A stretch of 64,000 nucleotides of DNA from Allodiplogaster sudhausi (GCA_945643635.1 CALZFC010000253.1:195001-259000); one strand, 5' to 3'. Counted from the stretch's first letter, positions 37,884 through 48,390 are shown. The notes: generated by a model from the sequence alone, not told the origin. A program made the numbers and translations.

Positions 37884-40800
37884 CTAGACCGGGAGCAACT
37901 CGGACGACAGCCTGGTCAGCACGTTCTCTGTCCTTGTCTCCATCTGCACCCAGACATCTTCGGCCAGGTCTTGCAGCGAAGTGTACCGTACTCGCCTCAC
38001 CGAGAAGACGTCCACGATGAACATTGCTATTTGTTCCTGGAACGCCGTTAAAATGAGAAAAATCGTTTGAGGAATAAAACATTGCTGGTTAATCGCTAAA
38101 GGTAAAGGTATTCAATATTCTGTCAAACTGGAAATAAAACAAGTTATTTCTCATTGACTTCAAGTGTAAAGGTTATATAAGCAATAATACTCACCTTGAA
38201 ATACCGGCAGAGCTCAAAGACCGTTTCGTCCGTTCCGAGGAAACCGAGAGTGATAGCCGGAGAGACTGCTTCGGAGATGTTGTAGAAACGAGCGATGAAG
38301 CCAGATGGATTCTGAAATTCATGGCAATTACAACTATTCAATATGAAATGATAAGCGGTGATTAGAGAATAATATAATACTAACCTTTACCGAGCACATT
38401 TCATACACAAAACATTACTGTCATGGAATCTCTCCAGGATATTGTAACAAGAATAATTAGACCACAGGACTTCCACTTCGATTCTTTGTGTAACATCAGA
38501 TATTTTCAATTGCCTAGTGCACTCTAAATGTACTTAAGTTGTGTCCTTTAATTAAATCTAAGCGAAACTTAAACGCGAACAGGCTAGCTTCAAGTCATCA
38601 TCACAATTAACCTTGAGTCTTTGCCTCTTCGCCTTGAGCATACTCCAGATGATCGTTGAAATGGTCGAGTATTTCATCTGATGCGAGAGGAAGAAGTTCT
38701 TCGTCACGGAGTAGATGGCGGATGGTGGAGCCTGTGAGGAATAAGTTGAGAACCGGATGTATACGCATGGGTGAAAAAAGGGTAAAATACACCCTCAGTT
38801 CAAATGACCAGCTTGGTTGTATCACTGAAATCTTTTTCTCGAGGTTTGAAAAATAACCTTCATGTCATCAAAGGCATCAAGCAGGATAAAGTCGATGACA
38901 ACGTCCCAGAAGCTGACACAGCACACCTGGAAGGAATGCTTTTCTTTTCATTTCTCAAGTGAAACAAGCATTTATGCAGATAAAGATTTATTTACTAACA
39001 ACCTTAAAATACTCTCCTACAAAATACAATTTAATTTGAAATGTAAAGCATTCGTACCCCTCGCGCGCTCAGTTCGCCTTCGAGTACGTCAAGATTCTGC
39101 TCGTCATCCAAGAAGGTCATGAGATCATCGTAGGCAGTGTAGAATTGAGCCGGGTCTTGCTTGGAGTGTCTGCAGGTTATGAACAATTAAACGTTGCATT
39201 TCTGATTCATTAAACAGTATATATCAGGGATATGAAGTGTAATTATAAAACATAAAATTGGTCTTTTGAAATACAATCTCACGTCAAAATGCCAGCTAAA
39301 AGTTGACGTCCCGATTTGGCAAGCCAGAGTCGGCGATGTTCATCACGTAGGACCACCTGTAATTAATTATTTTTGTAAAAGTATAATTGGCATTAAATTT
39401 AAACCCCTCAAATATCTCACCTCAAATGCCTGGCGTAGACAGAAAAGTTTAGCCGCAAACTCAGTCTCACTTTCGCACTGGCAAACTTCGGTGCGAGGCT
39501 TACGATAGTGCACCTAAATTGCAGACGGTACGGTACAATTGTCAGTTCTAGCAAGACGGGTGCTATTGTAACCTCTCCAGCCGATGCCTTCTCGAGTCCG
39601 AGATGGAAAAAGTTCAGTTTGGCAACATCCACTTCGTGGTTGTCACGTCCATAGTAGTCTTCGGCAACGGGCGGCTAGAAGGTAAATCGATTTTCTCTTT
39701 CTTTTTTTGGTTACTCATTATTTTTTCGGTAGACAAATACCAGTTCAAAGTTTCGCGGAAAACTATTTAAATAGAGAATAAAAGCAGAAACGAACAAGGT
39801 CCTCGAAGGCAGACATGAAAGAGTCATCGGAGAGAACAGATAGAGTGCCCGCGCGGGGTGACTGGTAGCCGGCCCAGTTGCCGCTGCTTCCTGTATCAAC
39901 GAGTATCTCCGAATACATTTCAAGCCATATCCCTTCTCTTTCTTGTGTTACATCATCACCATTTTATAACTGTTTCATATCAGAATCATCGACATGTTAG
40001 ATATCTCAAACGATCTATTGAGTGAAGAGTCTATCGAATGCAGAGGAGGTAGATGCACCCTCTTCTAGTTCTGATTGTATGGTGTCCCTCTAAAGATAGT
40101 AGAGTGTGAAAGACTGACCGTCTCCCTCTCCATCCCTCTCGAGTCCTCCTTCTGCAACCAGTCGATTGACGTCAGTGGCGAGCACTCTGAGTCTGTCGAG
40201 GACACTCACGACCATCTCAGCCCTGCCGCGGTCCTTCTCCGATCTGTTCCGCACCAGCTCGAGATTCGCCTGCGCCCGCTCCAGGCAACGCGTCAGCTCT
40301 AGGCAGGTCTCGAGGCCTGCGAAGAGAGCGAGTCTAATAAGGAGTAATGACCAGTCAATCTGTCTTTATTAAACAGACCATTTTCCCAAGTAATTCTTGA
40401 GATTTATCATTCTAAGAGAAAGGAAAAGTAATATAAACTGTTTACCAACCCGCAACAAGGTCAGCTTCGAGGGGCGGGACGGCAGAGGAGAAAGTGGCGT
40501 GGCGGACGCGACCCGAGCGATGGCCACTGCTTGGAGGCGGCGGCAGCAGAGCGGTGGAGGGCGCTGCGGAAGCGGCAGCAGTCGAATTTGACACGCGGGT
40601 GCTCGCAGTTAGAACTAGCATTGTTATATTTACATTTATTATATTTCCTGTTATATTAAAACTCTAATATCATTAACTATCGTAATGACAACAAACGAAC
40701 TCACGATGATCGCCTCGTACAGCAAGTCTAGGAGATACTTCCGTCTCTTCGCCATTTCTTCTACGTAACCATCTCACAATGAGAAATTCAACACTCATAA

Positions 40801-41054
40801 CATCATTTTGTGAACCGGAAAAATATTGTTTAAAAGCGAAAACGGGATAGTTACAAGAATTGAAGGACACATGGGAAACAAAGCCACGAATTACTTACGC
40901 AATAGTAATAGCTGATCAAAAATCAGAATGAAATGTGGACAACGAATGGAAAGAAAGCAAACCGGAGCAGAACGAAGAGAGCCGCGGCGCCCAGGCCGAC
41001 AGTCACTGTGATCTGTACGGCGCGCGCATTCGACAACTGCTCTCTGCTGCTCAT
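37884..41054 (-). CDS. MIGA: Mitoguardin (MIGA/FAM73) homologue
   Basis: Outer mitochondrial membrane protein that promotes mitochondrial fusion and binds lipids and ER contacts. Start ATG 41054; the first exon encodes one N-terminal membrane helix (VTVGLGAAALFVLLR) followed by basic RRRN, as expected for the anchor. A Ser/Ala/Pro linker (40460-40610) and a helical block ETCLELTRCLERAQANLELV (near 40280) follow. Then come family signatures that match remembered human MIGA2: TLSVLSDDSFMSAFEDLV (near 39810), ETEFAAKLFCLRQAFE (39420-39470; human QDFLAKLHCVRQAFE), WLAKSGRQLLAGIL (near 39310), SARGV then CCVSFWDVVIDFILLDAFDD (38870-38930; human VVCMSFFDIVLDFILMDAFED), FYNISEAVSPAITLGFLG (near 38240), VRYTSLQDLAEDV and stop at 37884. 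Introns are phase-consistent where checked. The gene is divergent from the CAP-Gly/RING gene. Confidence 0.93.
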
Positions 41055-41677
41055 CCAGACGGAGACGGTAACAGCGGACAATTGACAAGTCGGAAAATTG
41101 TCGTTTTATTTCTGAATTTCAAAACGGCGATTAAAATTAAACTATTCCGCTTTGCACAATAAACAAATGTTGCCGTAAAATAAGTAAGCTAAAGCAATTA
41201 AATTTTAACACTAGATATTGATCATAATTGTGCACGAAAATGAACAACATGTGCACCCATGTTTGTGCGGCGAAGTTAAATATTTGAATTCCTTCAGCAA
41301 TGCGACATGGAATCATCAAATATGTGTCAATCATCGTTTTCACTTATCGCTCAGCTTCTGTAATCGGATTGAGAAGTGTTTGCTTCCCATTCCTTGTTTC
41401 ATAGTTTTATTTGACTCTTAACCTTCGTTTCAGATTTGGATTACGTTGTTGTCCTGGTTTCAAGATTTTTTTTTCCTTTTCTGGCCTTGATTTTATTTTT
41501 ATTGCAATAAAGATTCAATTGTTTCAGTATCGGTGATCGTCTTTGTCCCCATTCAATAGAATGTATTCTATCAGGCCGCCAGAAGTCATTCATACTACTT
41601 TGTGGTCGGTCTATTACAATCTTCTTTATAAATAAGTTGAAAATGTCTACTTTCACTTACTTTGTGCTTATGTCGTG
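41055..41677. promoter_or_regulatory. Divergent intergenic region, mitoguardin / CAP-Gly-RING gene
   Basis: About 620 bases lie between two divergently read start codons, so the region probably contains both promoters. It is AT-rich with poly-T runs (for example 41465-41480). No TATA box or other element could be assigned with confidence. The 5' UTR of the plus-strand gene must lie in its right part. Confidence 0.4.
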
Positions 41678-43189
41678 ATGGATTGCAGGGAATTCGATGC
41701 TAGATTAATGGGTGGATGGCAGCTTGGCGACCGATGTGTGTACACGAAAAATGGAAGAGATATCAATAGCATGATTCATTTCATTGGCTACCTCGGCGGC
41801 CACTCCGGTCTTTTCGCTGGAATTGAATTTGTTAGCTGTACTCAAAACATTTTGAATGTCTTTCAGTTGGTTCTCTTTTTTATTTTAAGGATGAACCAGT
41901 TGGAATTGCAACTGGCACGTATCAGGGCATCCCGCTCTTCTCTACCAGGCTGAACTGTGCAGGCTTCGTTAAACTCGCAGCTCTGAGGTAGTCTGCATTC
42001 CATCAGTTTGCGCCATGTTCTTTTTCTTTGACCCTGCCACGGTGGCCTCGATTTGCGGCATGATCACTTTAATTAGTTGCCTAAATAAATGTGGTTAAAT
42101 TAATCATCTTGAAAGAATGTCATTTTAGAAGACCGCCTGACGCGCCGCCTCCTCGTGCATCTCTCTCCTCTTTCACTGCTCCACTTGTTAACAACGCCTC
42201 GTCAGGCTTTCATTCTTCTCGGGAGAGGTCAATTTTTCGGCGTGGCTTCTTGCTTTTTACATTTTCTTTTGATTCTATCTCACAGCTGGGCGCAAGCGAA
42301 CTTCCTATTTTAAGGGGATAGTAGGGAAAAAATTTTCGTAGTAAATCCACTGTGCTCGATACATTTGTTTGAAGGTCCTTGACAATGGTTAATTCAATCA
42401 CTGATCCTTTACAATCGCATAATTGAGCACTGCTCCTCCTACGCGAGCGCCAACAGCGCGAACTGTTGACAGAGAGAGGAACCTCGATGATCACCTCAAC
42501 GAAATGCCAGACCTTCCAATTCGACGTGTGCTTTCCGTGAGGTACAGAATCTCTTCCTAGCACTGTATACGGATTTCTTCATCTCTCTTAGCTGCATTTT
42601 CATATTTAATGAAATACTTTTAGTATACACGGACATCTATCTATATAAAGCCATTATTGTGGGTCGTGAACTTGCTAGGCACAATTTCTGTGTATCTACT
42701 ATACTATTAGATATCCTGCCTGACGTGAAGTAGCAGTAGGAGTCCACTGTGAATGGACAGCCGAAACAGAAGAAGGAACGAGGTCAGTCAGCGGTTTTTT
42801 TTGTATATCGCTGCTGATATTTGGAAATATCGATTTATTGATTAAATTTGCAGGCTGATAAATCATCTCTTTTTAGTGTCTGGTAAACCGGACTCGTCAG
42901 CTCCTGCGCCGTCTTCGACGGAGTGCGCGATCTGCCTGGAGGAGCCACTCGAGAGAGTCTTCTCTTGTGGACACGCCTCATGCGCCGGGTTCATTTCAGA
43001 ATTCCTTCTTTCTTCTTCGTTTTCTTCGGGCTATTGTGTTTTGAGTATGACGAAAAGAATTAGCAATCTCTGCAAAAGTGGCGCGAATTCAAGAGTGAGT
43101 TTTTGGCTCGTTTAAGATGCGCGACTCGGCTGTCCACTTGTCACATCTGCCGCAAGCCAATCACCTCGCGCATGCCGCTCTTCATCTGA
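41678..43189 (+). CDS. CAP-Gly plus C-terminal RING finger protein (candidate E3 ligase)
   Basis: Seven exons, all in matching phase, give 213 residues: 41678-41830, 41890-41987, 42129-42227, 42473-42536, 42740-42782, 42877-42988 and 43117-43189. Residues about 15-85 form a CAP-Gly domain: GDRCVY, FIGYLGGHSGLFAGIEFDEP, TGTYQGIPLF, AGFVKLAAL. The usual GKNDG motif that binds EEY tails is replaced by ATGTYQG, closer to the CYLD type. A Pro/Ser linker and a charged stretch (ERNLDDHLNEMPDLPIRR) follow. Residues about 165-213 are a C3HC4 RING: C-AI-C, 10 residues, C-G-H-AS-C-AG-C, 6 residues, C-HI-C, then ten residues ending MPLFI. This compact RING close to the C-terminus resembles those of mind bomb and XIAP, where the tail takes part in dimerisation. 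Likely function: ubiquitin ligase targeted through the CAP-Gly domain (inference). Overall orthology unknown; the only clear plus-strand gene here. Confidence 0.82.
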
Positions 43190-43255
43190 CTTTCGCCGAT
43201 CTTCTGGCTCTCCTGCATTCCCTCTCAATTTTGTTCTTCATGCACAGATCACATT

Positions 43256-43296
43256 TGTATGTACATATGTATTGTACATGCATATGTACATACATC
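43256..43296. repeat. Short TGTACATA palindrome cluster
   Basis: gtatgtacatatg and catatgtacatac form an inverted pair around a short centre, just past the end of the CAP-Gly/RING gene. The same ATGTACAT words recur at 21385-21400, 22785-22797, 45218-45242, 45660-45672 and 46778-46793. Confidence 0.65.
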
Positions 43297-43780
43297 GCAT
43301 ATCGGAAGCTTAAAATACTCGTTTAGAGCTACGTAGACCTCACTTTTTAAAAGTTCACCTTATTTTATATAGCCTTATTACTATATTTATTGCCTTACTG
43401 CCGATCGTACTACTGTCGTACGAATTTATCCATTCGTCGCAGATTTTACAGGCCTTTTTAGCAGAGTGCTTTGATTCTTGACTTTGAATATATTCACTTG
43501 ACGAGTGGCCCGATTCCTTTATGACATTTCGATTTTTAAATATCATCCGAATAAAACATATATATTTTTTTTTTTTCGTTATTGACGATCGGGAAAAGGA
43601 CGGGAGTTCTTGTTGACGACGTGGGAAGAATTTATAAATATGCAATTAGTCTTGTTGTTTGTTAATGTTTTATTAATGCATATGAAACACACAGTGAAAA
43701 CACGAAAGCAAAAATGAAGAAACGGAATTCATACATAAGAACAGAACGAGTAAACAGCAAAGTAGCAGAAAGTAAAAGGA

Positions 43781-44643
43781 TTAAATGATGGGATTGGCAG
43801 CAATGCGCTGACAGACGTGATCAATGATTGCGCCGAGATCTTCGAAAACGCAATCAGAAGTTCTTTCCCCGAGTTCATTAGTACCACAGTAGTAATCATT
43901 GTAGACATCGATGCCTCTGATTAAAGAGCCTAAAAACTTTTGTAAATCAAGTAAAGTATGTAATTGATAAGTTTTTAATTATGTAGATAATTAGAAAGCT
44001 ATGATAGGAGACAAAATAGTTTCAATCAGGAATTTTAGGGTTTTTTTAAGAAGAATATTTTAACAGAAAATAAAGAAGAAAACTGACGAATGCGTGCGGC
44101 CACTTCGCTATATCGCTGTAGTTCGGCGTCAGATGGCATGACCGAAGGGTAGCGCCAGACGCCTTCTCCTCGGTAGCGAACTGCGATGGCCCGTAGTTCC
44201 ACAACAACCTCAGAGATCCATCATGTCATCCATCGACATCCAATCTGAAATGTGCTAGGACGAAGAAGAAACAAGAGCAATAAAAGAAATAAATAAAATG
44301 AAAGAATTATACTCAAGTCATCGTCGTCGTCGTCAAAGAAAAGGCTCGGAAGAGGAAGACGGGACACGTCATTTTGCTCATTGGCATCTGCTTCGTGCTC
44401 CGGCAGAATCTCCTGCTGCACCACATATTGTTCCTCTTCCTGGTCAACATCCTCCGGGCATTCCTCATCCACTTCTTGCTGATCCAGCTGTTGAGTGTAC
44501 TGATGCTCCCCGTACCGGAAAGTATCTTGGAAGAGCGGAAAGAAAAGAGGGAAGAAGGCCAGGCTCGGCCACACGGTTTCTTCCCGCGATTGCGATGAAG
44601 ATGAAGATGGAGGTGATGGAGAAACAGGTGGAGAAGACAGCAT
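43781..44643 (-). CDS. Acidic unknown protein locus with two coding blocks
   Basis: Block 1 (44313-44643) encodes 110 residues from ATG 44643: a Ser/Pro start (MLSSPPVSPSPPSS), an aromatic patch (VWPSLAFFPLFFPLF), then Glu/Gln/Asp-rich sequence ending FFDDDDDDL. Its donor (A|GTATAA) joined to the acceptor at 44245 gives NWMSMDDMMDL and a stop at 44210. Block 2, starting right after (44088-44211 spliced to 43781-43929), encodes EVVVELRAIAVRYRGEGVWR..., PSDAELQRYSEVAARIR|SLIRGIDVYNDYYCG and ends IAANPII. Block 2 has a clean phase-1 intron and looks coding, but it is out of frame with block 1 at the natural junction: an upstream TGA lies in its own frame. This may be two overlapping products, alternative splicing, or a wrong boundary. 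No family was recognised. The locus is convergent with the CAP-Gly/RING gene. Confidence 0.5.
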
Positions 44644-44996
44644 TGTAACTTTGACACTTTATGAATGAGGCGTATGCCAAAACATTAGGAGCTGCCTTTC
44701 CTTTAGTTAATCGCGCCTAGTTAATTGTTTGAGCATTTCAAGGCCATGCCTCACAGGTATTTATCACACTTTATGTAATGACCTCAAATTGGAACGTGAC
44801 TATATTTATTTACTCGCACTTATGTTAGTTAAGTGACACATCATAATATTGGTAAAAAAAAATTACATGCTATTACCCCGGAATTTGACCTGCACGATAT
44901 GTATTTTAAGTTCATTCATTTTATTTACGTGCTGCTGCCACGTGTTATGGTGATAAAGGATGTGGATAAGTGTGATAAAACAAGAGAAATGCATAC

Positions 44997-45223
44997 TACA
45001 TATATGACGGTGCCAACTAAAAAAAACGGTCGTTTTTGAATTTTCGACTCGTTGTGCACACTTTTTTGGAATATTCCACACGAATATGCCAAATTTGTCA
45101 AAAAGTAAGCGTACTTTTTGGCCAATTTGGAATATTTATGTGGAATATTCCAAAAAAGTGTGCACAACGAGTCGAAAATTCAAAAACGACCGTTTTTTTT
45201 AGTTGGCACCGTCATATATGTAT
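44997..45223. mobile_element. Palindromic MITE-like element
   Basis: The left arm (about 44997-45107) and right arm (45112-45223) are nearly perfect reverse complements with only a few bases between them. Outer ends are tacatatatgacggtgcc and ggcaccgtcatatatgta. Inner sequence includes cggtcgtttttgaattttcg and ttggaatattcca on both sides. There are a few mismatches near the tip. It has no coding capacity. A TA duplication is possible but hidden in TATA/TACA sequence. Features fit a hairpin MITE; the family is unknown. Confidence 0.88.
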
Positions 45224-45534
45224 GTACATGCATACATACATATGTGTGTATATTTGTAAATCATACGTACATAATATGAATGTATTATGTAACCCCGTAT
45301 ATTTTATTAACGTATTTTTCAATATTAATCAGAGAATAGTATCTAGTAGCCATTTGATTTACAAAGAGTCCAGAAGAAGACTGCACAGCCAAAGGAATCG
45401 GAGGGACCGCGGAGGAAATGACAAGAGCATGAAGTATCGCTCCAGCCGGGAAGGGCCTAAATATCCCGTATTTTTTCAATCATTCTCGGGTAGTGTTTTA
45501 TTCTCCCTCTCTGTTCCTGTCTATTTCTCTCTCT

Positions 45535-45556
45535 CAATCTCTCTCTCTCTCTCTTT

Positions 45557-45601
<45 letters not shown>

Positions 45602-45605
45602 CTCT
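45535..45605. repeat. CT microsatellite
   Basis: About 70 bases of (CT)n with TTTCAAT breaks, downstream (3') of the secreted Ser/Thr-rich gene. The plus-strand frame 45036-45650 that crosses it and the MITE is an artefact. Confidence 0.92.
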
Positions 45606-45910
45606 TCCGATCTCCTTCCTTCACTTCTCTATTTTGATCTACACCACTAACTACATAGATACATATGTATGTAGATGAAAATAGGCTTGCCTGCTGACAG
45701 CTCGGATCACTGCTTGCATGCCTTCTCGCATCTACCACCGGATGCAATGGTCGGCAAGTATGTCTTGCCTTCAAACTAATTTTAAATGAGCCAAAAACTC
45801 AATCTTATATTCCCGCTTTTCTGCCTGCCACATGAGGAGAGTGCAGAAATATTTGAAATACTTACTAAAAATATCTATAAATATTAGTTTTTATTTTTAT
45901 TTTGAAATTA

Positions 45911-46550
45911 TTAGTTGCCGCTAACCGTTGCTCTTTTTGTGGCCATGAATGGTGCTGCACTTCTTTGCCGTGAAACTGCTCTTCGTCTCGACCATGAAGG
46001 AGCCGTGGGATGTGCGTCGGTGGTGGAGGACGCCGTTGTTGTGAAGGGAGTCGAACTCTCAACGACTACGGTGGAGAGCGAGCTGGTTACTGTAGATATT
46101 GAGTTGGACACTGTAGCTGGTGTCCCGGTGTCGATGGTCGTTGATGTGAGCCACCACGAGACAGGAGTGGTGTTTGGTGATCCCTGGACTCCGTTAATTT
46201 TGTAATCTTCAACAAAATTATTATTTTCTCGTAATCGTTTTCTTCATTCATAGTTCTATAGTTTCTTTTCCCTTATTCGTTGTTTTCTCGGGTTGTCATC
46301 TCTCCTCCTCGTACTCTGTCTCTCATATACTCTCTCCATCTCTCTCTCTCTCTCTCTGCCTCTGTCTCTCTGTCTGTCTCTCTCTCTCTCTCTTTCTCCT
46401 CTCTTTCTCTGACAATCCCTTTCATACCGTGGAGGAAGATGTAGAAGCTTGGCCGGTGCTCGATGGCCTAATCGGGAGTGACGATCGGGTAGTTATCACC
46501 TGTATTTCGCGGGGCCATGTTGAGTGCTGAAATGACAGAGCAAGAGAGCA

Positions 46551-46618
<68 letters not shown>

Positions 46619-47223
46619 GGAAGAGGGTTTCGAAGCGGAAGGGACGGAGAACTAAAGAGTGAAATATAGGCAGGGTTGAGAGAGAGCGAGAGACAGAGCG
46701 AGAGAGAGAGAGAAACGGGGAACGGGAGTTCAGTTGGACGGCAAAATAACCGCAAAAATAATTCGTTTATAATAAGTCTATGTATGTACATATGAAGAGA
46801 TTCTAACTTCTGAAGATTCGAAGTGTGTTTCGCTGATTTCCTGTGGAAATAGGAAAGAAATTGCAATAAATTTAGCTGAAAACAAGCTTTTTCTTACTAA
46901 AAACGCATAATAAATACCATAATTTGAAATCATTTAATGGGAGCGAATACAAAAGATTACTTGCAAATGCGGGCCATCTTTGTCGGTTCCCGGTGATGTT
47001 GCTCGAACAAGGCGTTTATCTCAAGAAATATTTCAATTACATAAACTGAAAACTTTATAGTCTGCTTCCTTTTACACCTGGTGTTTTAAAACTTTTCTTC
47101 ATTAAGAAACACACATTTAATTACAATCAGCTTACATCTCCCTTGGTGAGGTAACGTGAAGATCAAAGAAACAAGACAGGATGCGGAGAGGAGAATGAGG
47201 GGAAGTCCAGACGTCTTGAACAT
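45911..47223 (-). CDS. Secreted Ser/Thr-rich protein of unknown family
   Basis: Five exons, all in matching phase: 47136-47223, 46961-47019, 46808-46840, 46428-46526 and 45911-46183; 184 codons including the stop, 183 residues. The N-terminus looks like a signal peptide: MFKTSG, hydrophobic core LPLILLSASCLVSLIFTLP, then polar HQGRYKR. The middle is unremarkable (ATSPGTDKDGPHL, SETHFESSEHS). From about residue 70 it is Ser/Thr-rich (RPSSTGQASTSSST, TSTTIDTGTPATVSNS, STPFTTTASSTTDAH), typical of heavily O-glycosylated, mucin-like chains. The tail is basic (SWSRRRAVSRQR), with RRR a possible proprotein-convertase site, and ends ATVSGN. No Cys in the mature part, and no transmembrane or GPI-type tail. 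Extracellular location is inferred; the function is unknown. GA/CT tracts sit in the introns. Confidence 0.7.
46335..46616. repeat. CT and GA tracts flanking one exon of the secreted-protein gene
   Basis: A (CT)n tract at 46335-46410 and a (GA)n tract at 46550-46616 lie on either side of exon 4 (46428-46526). Because they are opposite in sense, the pre-mRNA could pair them and loop out the 99-base exon. Confidence 0.85.
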
Positions 47224-47239
47224 CACGCTTATTCGAGAT

Positions 47240-47738
47240 CAGACTGGCTCGGGGCTATTCCCCCGTCTACCATTCCCCTCCCTACTTTTTCTCTCTCCTC
47301 TCTCATCCTCTCAATCTCTCCCCCATCTCTTTTCTCCCTCCTTCTCTATGTTTTTCTGATTTTCTTTCTCTGTATTATACATGGTTCCTGTCTAAGAGCT
47401 GCCTTCTCTGTCTCTCTCTGTCCACTCTCCTCTTTCTAAGGATCCTCCCTCTATCCTCGTTAACGAATGTCTGTTCCAACCAGATCAACCTCTCACCTTC
47501 TTCCACATTACATGACACTTTTCTCTCTCTTTCTTTTCTTCTCCTCCCATTCCTGCAAGATTCAATTAGTCTCTTTCACTCCGAAACATGCTGCATAAAG
47601 AGGCTTGTTAACATTTTCCACACACATTCCACTCCCTCAATCCCTCACAATCTCTCTTCTTCTCACGTTGTATGCCGGCTTCTTTTCGTGCAATCTTAAA
47701 TCTCTATAAATCTGTTTCTCCTCCTAACTTTCTTCTCT

Positions 47739-47778
<40 letters not shown>

Positions 47779-48150
47779 TTGAGTAGTGTTTAACTGCGAG
47801 GCTAATAAACAATTAGTGCCACTCGTCCATGACCCTCTTTCTCATCTGTGCAAAGCACAGCTGATAACGACTGATAGAACACACGCCGTTCTGGCGGTGA
47901 TCTCCGGTCAGATCTCGCGACATTACGGTTATAAAAAAAGGAGTAGTAAATGGTACAATTTACTTCATAGTTAGTTTTATTGACTGATTGAGCCTAAAAA
48001 TTATATCAAACTGAAAGAAAAACAGAAATGATCTCAAAATATCTAGCTGTAAAAATTTTGAGAGTTAACTTGATAAAGAGAGATAGAATTGTATGGGAGA
48101 ATTAAAGGGAAAAACTCCAAAAAGTAGAAGTGGTTGGCTGAGCACAGTCT
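47240..48150. other. CT-rich spacer upstream of the secreted-protein gene
   Basis: Plus-strand pyrimidine-rich sequence (47265-47350, 47400-47470, 47520-47560 and a (CT)n at 47746-47772), then unique AT-rich sequence. It should contain the promoter of the secreted-protein gene. A minus-strand open frame near 47800-47910 is too short to support. Confidence 0.55.
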
Positions 48151-48159
48151 TTATCGGCA

Positions 48160-48390
48160 ACCGTCGCTAATTTCAAGGACCTTCTTCCTCTTCAAGTTCA
48201 TCGCCTTCTCTGCCCTGATTTGAATTGACGTGAACAATTTGTTCCATCAGACATTTCTTGTAGCCAGTTGTCGTATTCGCTCAATAAATGTTGCCTTGTG
48301 CTTGACGAATGCAATATTCTTTCGAATAGCCGAAGTCTTCTTTTGGCGAACCAGTTCATTTCTGTTTTCTCTTGAAGCTCTCACAATCAG
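48160..48390 (-). pseudogene. Possible small gene broken by a single-base frameshift
   Basis: Minus-strand sequence reads SRENRNELVRQKKTSAIRKN, IAFVKHKATFIERIRQLATR and then hits TGA. Shifting one base at the AAA run near 48254 continues KCLMEQIVHVNSNQGREGD to an acidic end (ELEEEEGP) and stop at about 48174. Composition suggests a helical, coiled-coil-type protein end. An overlapping third frame (MNWFAKRRLRLFERIL...) is also open for 53 codons, so coding status is doubtful. The break could be a real frameshift, an assembly error in a homopolymer, or chance. No family was recognised. It lies 3' of TMEM70 in the same orientation. Confidence 0.3.

Noticed and set aside
44175..44229. BH3-like helix (ISEVVVELRAIAVRY) in block 2 of the acidic locus
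   Set aside because: It resembles the spacing of a BIM-type BH3 only loosely. The key Gly-Asp pair is absent and the first residues may not be translated.
45036..45650. 204-codon plus-strand open frame
   Set aside because: It crosses half of the palindromic MITE, unique sequence and a CT microsatellite; there is no coherent protein.
45915..46205. 96-codon plus-strand frame (MPLTVALFVAMNGAAL...)
   Set aside because: It is antisense to exon 5 of the secreted Ser/Thr-rich gene, which has five matching exon phases and a signal peptide; the plus frame has no such support.
46961..47150. DNA-binding domain reading (YLTKGDINALFEQHHREPTK) of the exons near 47 kb
   Set aside because: This frame fails phase at later junctions, while the signal-peptide frame is consistent through all five exons.
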